Assembly (NCBI GenBank): GCA_016716365.1
Contig: JADJWM010000012.1
Location: 52,249 to 116,248 of the forward strand
Origin: Chloracidobacterium sp.
Lineage (GTDB): Bacteria > Acidobacteriota > Blastocatellia > Pyrinomonadales > Pyrinomonadaceae
DNA: 64,000 nt
Reading direction: 5' to 3'
Shown here: positions 60,816 to 64,000 of the stretch, piece by piece
Layout: every line of letters starts with the position of its first letter
Numbering within the stretch: the first letter of the stretch is position 1
Made by a program: the position numbers and the translations under genes
The notes under the pieces: generated by a model
Told to the model about the DNA's origin: nothing
The model's input: the letters and a program-made list of their open reading frames with translations, nothing else
The model's database searches: none

Positions 60816-63800
60816 ATGATCAAAGATCGAATTCTGAAGGCTGCTCTATTTCTTTCGGTTCTATTGGTGCTGGCTCCGACCGCCTTTTCCCAAGGGACTA
60901 CGACCCGCGTAACCGGAACTGTGTCCGACAGCCAGGGAGCCCCGGTTGCGGGAGCCACGGTTGAATTATCGAGTCCAGCGCGAAACATTAATCTCACAAC
61001 GGTTACAAACGATCGCGGAACATTCGTGTTCGATCTGGTCCCGGCGGACACATACACCGTCACGGTCGAAAAAACAGGGTTCAAAAAGTTGATCTCTGCG
61101 AACAACCAGGCACTTATCAACCAGCCGGCTACGGTGATCGTGGTCCTTGAGGTGGGTGATGTTAGCGCTGTGGTAAATGTTGATGCATCGACCGAGTTGG
61201 TTCAGACGAGCACATCGGGGAATATTGGTTCGACGATCGACCAGCGCTCGATCGAGAGTGCGCCGATCATCGGCCTCCGCGGACGCAATCCGCTTGACCT
61301 TGTGGATTTTCAGCCCGGATCATCAGTCGGGGCGAACACGGGCGGGGGGATCCATGTTCACGGATCACGGGACCGGGCATTCAATTATACGCTGGATGGA
61401 ATTGACATCAACGAATCGAGCGCGGGCGGTTCAAACTTCACGCCGCTCCGGCCGAATCCGGATTCGATCCAGGAATTCCAGATCGTCACGAGCAGCTTCA
61501 CGGCCGAGCTGGGCCGCAGTACAGGGGCCCAGGTCACGTTCGTTACAAAACCAGGTTCGAACGAATTTCATGGGAACCTGTTTGAATATCATCAATCCCC
61601 CGATTTCAACGCGAACGAATTTGAAAATAATCTCCTTGGCATACCTAGGAGGAAGTTTATCCAGCACATCTTTGGCGGCAGCGTTGGCGGACCGCTTTTT
61701 GATCCGGGTTTTGGCGAAGGCAGGTCCCCCGGCTGGACCCGGGACCGGGCGTTTTTCTTTGTAAATCTTCAGATGCTCCGGGCTACCGAAACTAGCCTCG
61801 TGCAGCGTACCGTCTATACCCAGGAAGCTCGAAACGGGCTGTTCCGATACGTGAACGGTGGTAGAAACTTCCCGGCCGGGACCTCGACACCGACGGTGGA
61901 TGCGAACGGGAATCCATTGTTTCCTACCTGCAGCGGGACTGTCACGACGGGCTGCATCGCTACATACAATGTTGGTACAAATCCGACCGGCATCGGACCG
62001 GATCCATTCCTTACAAATGTTCTTAACTCGATGCCGCTGCCGAACGATTTTGCTGTCGGCGACGGTCTGAACATTGCCGGATTTAATTTCCTCGTCCCCC
62101 AACAAGAGAAGCAATTCGATTTCGTTACCCGGATCGATTACAAATTTGCCGACAACCATAATTTCTATGGACGCTACGCACAAGGACGCCAGGAGTCATT
62201 CGGTGATTCCGTGAATGGCGGCGGGTCGGCGTTTCCGGGTACACCGATCCTTGTTTATACGGATAGACAACCTTGGAATCTCGCGTTGAATGATCGCTGG
62301 TCTCCGACATCGACGTTAACGAATGAGTTTATTTTCGGCATCAGCGAATTTGCATTTGATTTCATAGCGCCGATCACCGACCCGGACTCGCTTTATGCGT
62401 TTAACCTCGTGACGACTCCTTTCACGAATGTACGCGGAAATTCGCGGACAGTCCGAACCATCCAATTTGTAGATAACCTGACACTGGTTCGCGGTAACCA
62501 CTTGCTGAAAGGCGGGATCAATTTCAGGTTTGGGCGACATACAGATGATCGTTCGTCGGTCGCCGGAAGCGTCATCGAAGGAACGCTAAACTTCAGCGCC
62601 TCGGTAAACAGTAATTTCACCGCGTTCAACCTTCCAGGATCAGGTTCCTCAGGGATCAACACGAATGACCTTGCGCGACTGCGAAGTCAAATAAATGACT
62701 TCCTTGGACGTGTTGGAACATATAGCCAGGCTTTTGTTTCAACCCCGGACGGATCGGCGTTTGAGGCCCCGGGAACTCCTTGGGCGTTTCAGCACCTCTA
62801 CCGTGAATTCGATTTCTACTTCCAGGATTCATGGCGGGCAAAGCCCAATCTTCTCTTCGACCTTGGTGTACGTTATGAGGTAAAGCTGTCACCCAGTTCG
62901 ACCGGCCTTCCGATCCTAGCTCCGGATCAATTGGTCGCATGGGACGCGTCGCCGTCGAATACAGTCCGCTGGGTTGAATCAAAGCTCTTTCCGAACGACT
63001 ACAACAACATTTCGCCGTCCATCGGCGTTGCGTGGGATCCGTTCAGCAAAGGCAAGACGTCGATTCGGGCTAACTATCGCCTCGCGTTCGACCGTTTGAA
63101 TTCGCAGGTGAACGGTGCCCAACTATTCCAAAGTGCCCCGGGCAACAACGTCGGCGTATCGAATACTTCGTTCGGTCAGAACGGAGGGCTGCTGCGACAG
63201 GGCCTGCCGGTCTTGACGCCGACCACGACTCCGGAGGCACAGCGCTTGCCGGCACCATTCGGCACAGGTCTGCAAACGGTCTTTGACAACCGCTCGGAAT
63301 ATCCTGAGGTTCATTCCTGGTCGGCGAGCTTCCAGCACGAACTCTTCTGGGACACCATCGTCGAGGCTAACTACATAGAAAAGCGAGGTGAAAAGCTTTT
63401 TGGTGCCTACAACGCGAATGAGGCGAATATTCGGGCTCAACCGGCGGGCTTCAATGACTTCCTGTCGGAGTTCATCGCGGTCCGGAATGACTCGACCTAC
63501 AACAGCCCATTGATCAATGCGCTGTATACGGGAAATTCGACGAATAATTCAGGTACCGCGACTTTCCGTTCGACCAATGCGACGAACATTGCAAATGGAA
63601 ATGTAGCCTCGGCGGCAATCTCGATATCGCAGCGGACGTCGGGCGGAGGTCAAATGATCGCGGTCAATGGATTCAGCCCGTTCCTGTTTGTTCCTTACCC
63701 CCAATTCGGTACTTTGCGCGTGCTTGATACGAACGATTGGTCGCGGTACCGGGCCCTCGAGCTCAATTTGAGACGGCGAATGAAGAATGGCATTAGCTTC

Positions 63801-64000
63801 ATGGGGAGTTATGTTTATTCGATCTCAAAGGACACACGCTCTTTCGATCCGACCTTCACGATCGTCAGTACGGGTACGGCACAGTCTGCGGGCAGCACTC
63901 CGTTTATGAATTCAGACCGCAGCCTGAATTACGCATGGTCCGACTTCGACCGTCGGCATGTCTTCAATGCGTCATTCGTCGCGGAACTTCCGTTCGGCCG
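60816..64000 (+). CDS. Oar-like TonB-dependent receptor with carboxypeptidase-regulatory domain, partial
   Basis: The gene begins MIKDRILKAALFLSVLLVLA, a signal peptide, after a CACGGAGGCA ribosome-binding site, and runs off the window with 1061 codons so far and no stop. A CarboxypepD_reg-like domain comes first (VTGTVSDSQGAPVAGATVEL near residue 32), then a plug-like region with GLRGRNPLDLVDFQPG and NYTLDGIDINES, and many beta-strand repeats of an outer-membrane barrel (ELNLRRRMKNGISFMGSYVY near the end). Such Oar-like receptors are abundant in acidobacteria. Its ligand is unknown; muropeptide or glycan uptake is only suggested by the neighbourhood. Confidence 0.92.
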   Translation, partial: MIKDRILKAALFLSVLLVLAPTAFSQGTTTRVTGTVSDSQGAPVAGATVELSSPARNINLTTVTNDRGTFVFDLVPADTYTVTVEKTGFKKLISANNQALINQPATVIVVLEVGDVSAVVNVDASTELVQTSTSGNIGSTIDQRSIESAPIIGLRGRNPLDLVDFQPGSSVGANTGGGIHVHGSRDRAFNYTLDGIDINESSAGGSNFTPLRPNPDSIQEFQIVTSSFTAELGRSTGAQVTFVTKPGSNEFHGNLFEYHQSPDFNANEFENNLLGIPRRKFIQHIFGGSVGGPLFDPGFGEGRSPGWTRDRAFFFVNLQMLRATETSLVQRTVYTQEARNGLFRYVNGGRNFPAGTSTPTVDANGNPLFPTCSGTVTTGCIATYNVGTNPTGIGPDPFLTNVLNSMPLPNDFAVGDGLNIAGFNFLVPQQEKQFDFVTRIDYKFADNHNFYGRYAQGRQESFGDSVNGGGSAFPGTPILVYTDRQPWNLALNDRWSPTSTLTNEFIFGISEFAFDFIAPITDPDSLYAFNLVTTPFTNVRGNSRTVRTIQFVDNLTLVRGNHLLKGGINFRFGRHTDDRSSVAGSVIEGTLNFSASVNSNFTAFNLPGSGSSGINTNDLARLRSQINDFLGRVGTYSQAFVSTPDGSAFEAPGTPWAFQHLYREFDFYFQDSWRAKPNLLFDLGVRYEVKLSPSSTGLPILAPDQLVAWDASPSNTVRWVESKLFPNDYNNISPSIGVAWDPFSKGKTSIRANYRLAFDRLNSQVNGAQLFQSAPGNNVGVSNTSFGQNGGLLRQGLPVLTPTTTPEAQRLPAPFGTGLQTVFDNRSEYPEVHSWSASFQHELFWDTIVEANYIEKRGEKLFGAYNANEANIRAQPAGFNDFLSEFIAVRNDSTYNSPLINALYTGNSTNNSGTATFRSTNATNIANGNVASAAISISQRTSGGGQMIAVNGFSPFLFVPYPQFGTLRVLDTNDWSRYRALELNLRRRMKNGISFMGSYVYSISKDTRSFDPTFTIVSTGTAQSAGSTPFMNSDRSLNYAWSDFDRRHVFNASFVAELPFG

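Noticed and set aside
61177..61764. 195-codon open frame inside the receptor gene
   Set aside because: It is an alternative frame of the conserved Oar-like receptor, which reads through in the frame starting at 60816.

Overview
The window looks like a chromosomal segment from a free-living, Gram-negative, moderately GC-rich bacterium, most likely an acidobacterium (Acidobacteriota, perhaps Blastocatellia). This is inference from gene content: an Oar-like outer-membrane receptor with an N-terminal carboxypeptidase-regulatory domain, lipoproteins and periplasmic enzymes, a rimP-nusA-infB-rbfA operon, CIRCE-controlled groESL, and many short dispersed repeats, several inside genes. No rRNA, tRNA or CRISPR array was recognised.

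Layout. 0.6-3.1 kb: xylose-type sugar-binding lipoprotein and ROK sugar kinase. 3.2-11 kb: rimP-nusA-infB-rbfA-nrnA-pgpA and a DUF1835 gene. 11-24 kb: CorA, an ABC exporter pair, a hybrid histidine kinase divergent from a sigma-54-type response regulator, a GlsB-like membrane protein, threonine dehydratase, dienelactone hydrolase and small secreted or flavin-binding proteins. 24.6-28.8 kb: an accessory island with a RecA-like ATPase carrying in-frame repeats, an unknown protein, and a two-gene AlbA_2-like plus Mrr-like nuclease cassette that could be a defence module. 28.9-31.1 kb: groEL, groES, CIRCE. 31.3-35.1 kb: MOSC, Fis-like and PurC genes and a HEAT-like membrane protein. 35.4-41.2 kb: damaged M48 protease, a metalloprotease-motif/vWA protein and uvrB. 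41.2-49.9 kb: M61 peptidase, GlcD-type oxidase, HAD phosphatase, VOC, PhyH, ParDE and lysA. 49.9-50.6 kb: a decayed REP-associated transposase between inverted REP hairpins.

50.6-60.6 kb holds what I read as a complete non-PTS N-acetylmuramic-acid salvage cluster: NamZ (GH171), a beta-lactamase-fold hydrolase, NagZ-like GH3, a sodium:solute symporter, a BadF-type MurNAc/GlcNAc kinase, MurQ etherase and a LysR regulator. It parallels the Bacillus subtilis murQ-murR-murP-amiE-nagZ-namZ set, with symporter plus kinase replacing the PTS transporter. The window ends inside an Oar-like receptor gene.

Two themes cut across genes. First, short tandem heptamer repeats of several unrelated sequences and hairpin (REP/BIME-like) repeats sit between genes and, in frame, inside coding regions (the RecA-like ATPase, lysA, the GH3 gene, the serine hydrolase). 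Second, about eleven genes between 22.6 and 60.6 kb are broken by single-base or short indels, often in homopolymers and sometimes compensated within a few dozen bases, whereas the first 22 kb has none. Assembly error is the simplest explanation for many of these, but the ~30-codon loss in uvrB and the transposase remnant may be real.
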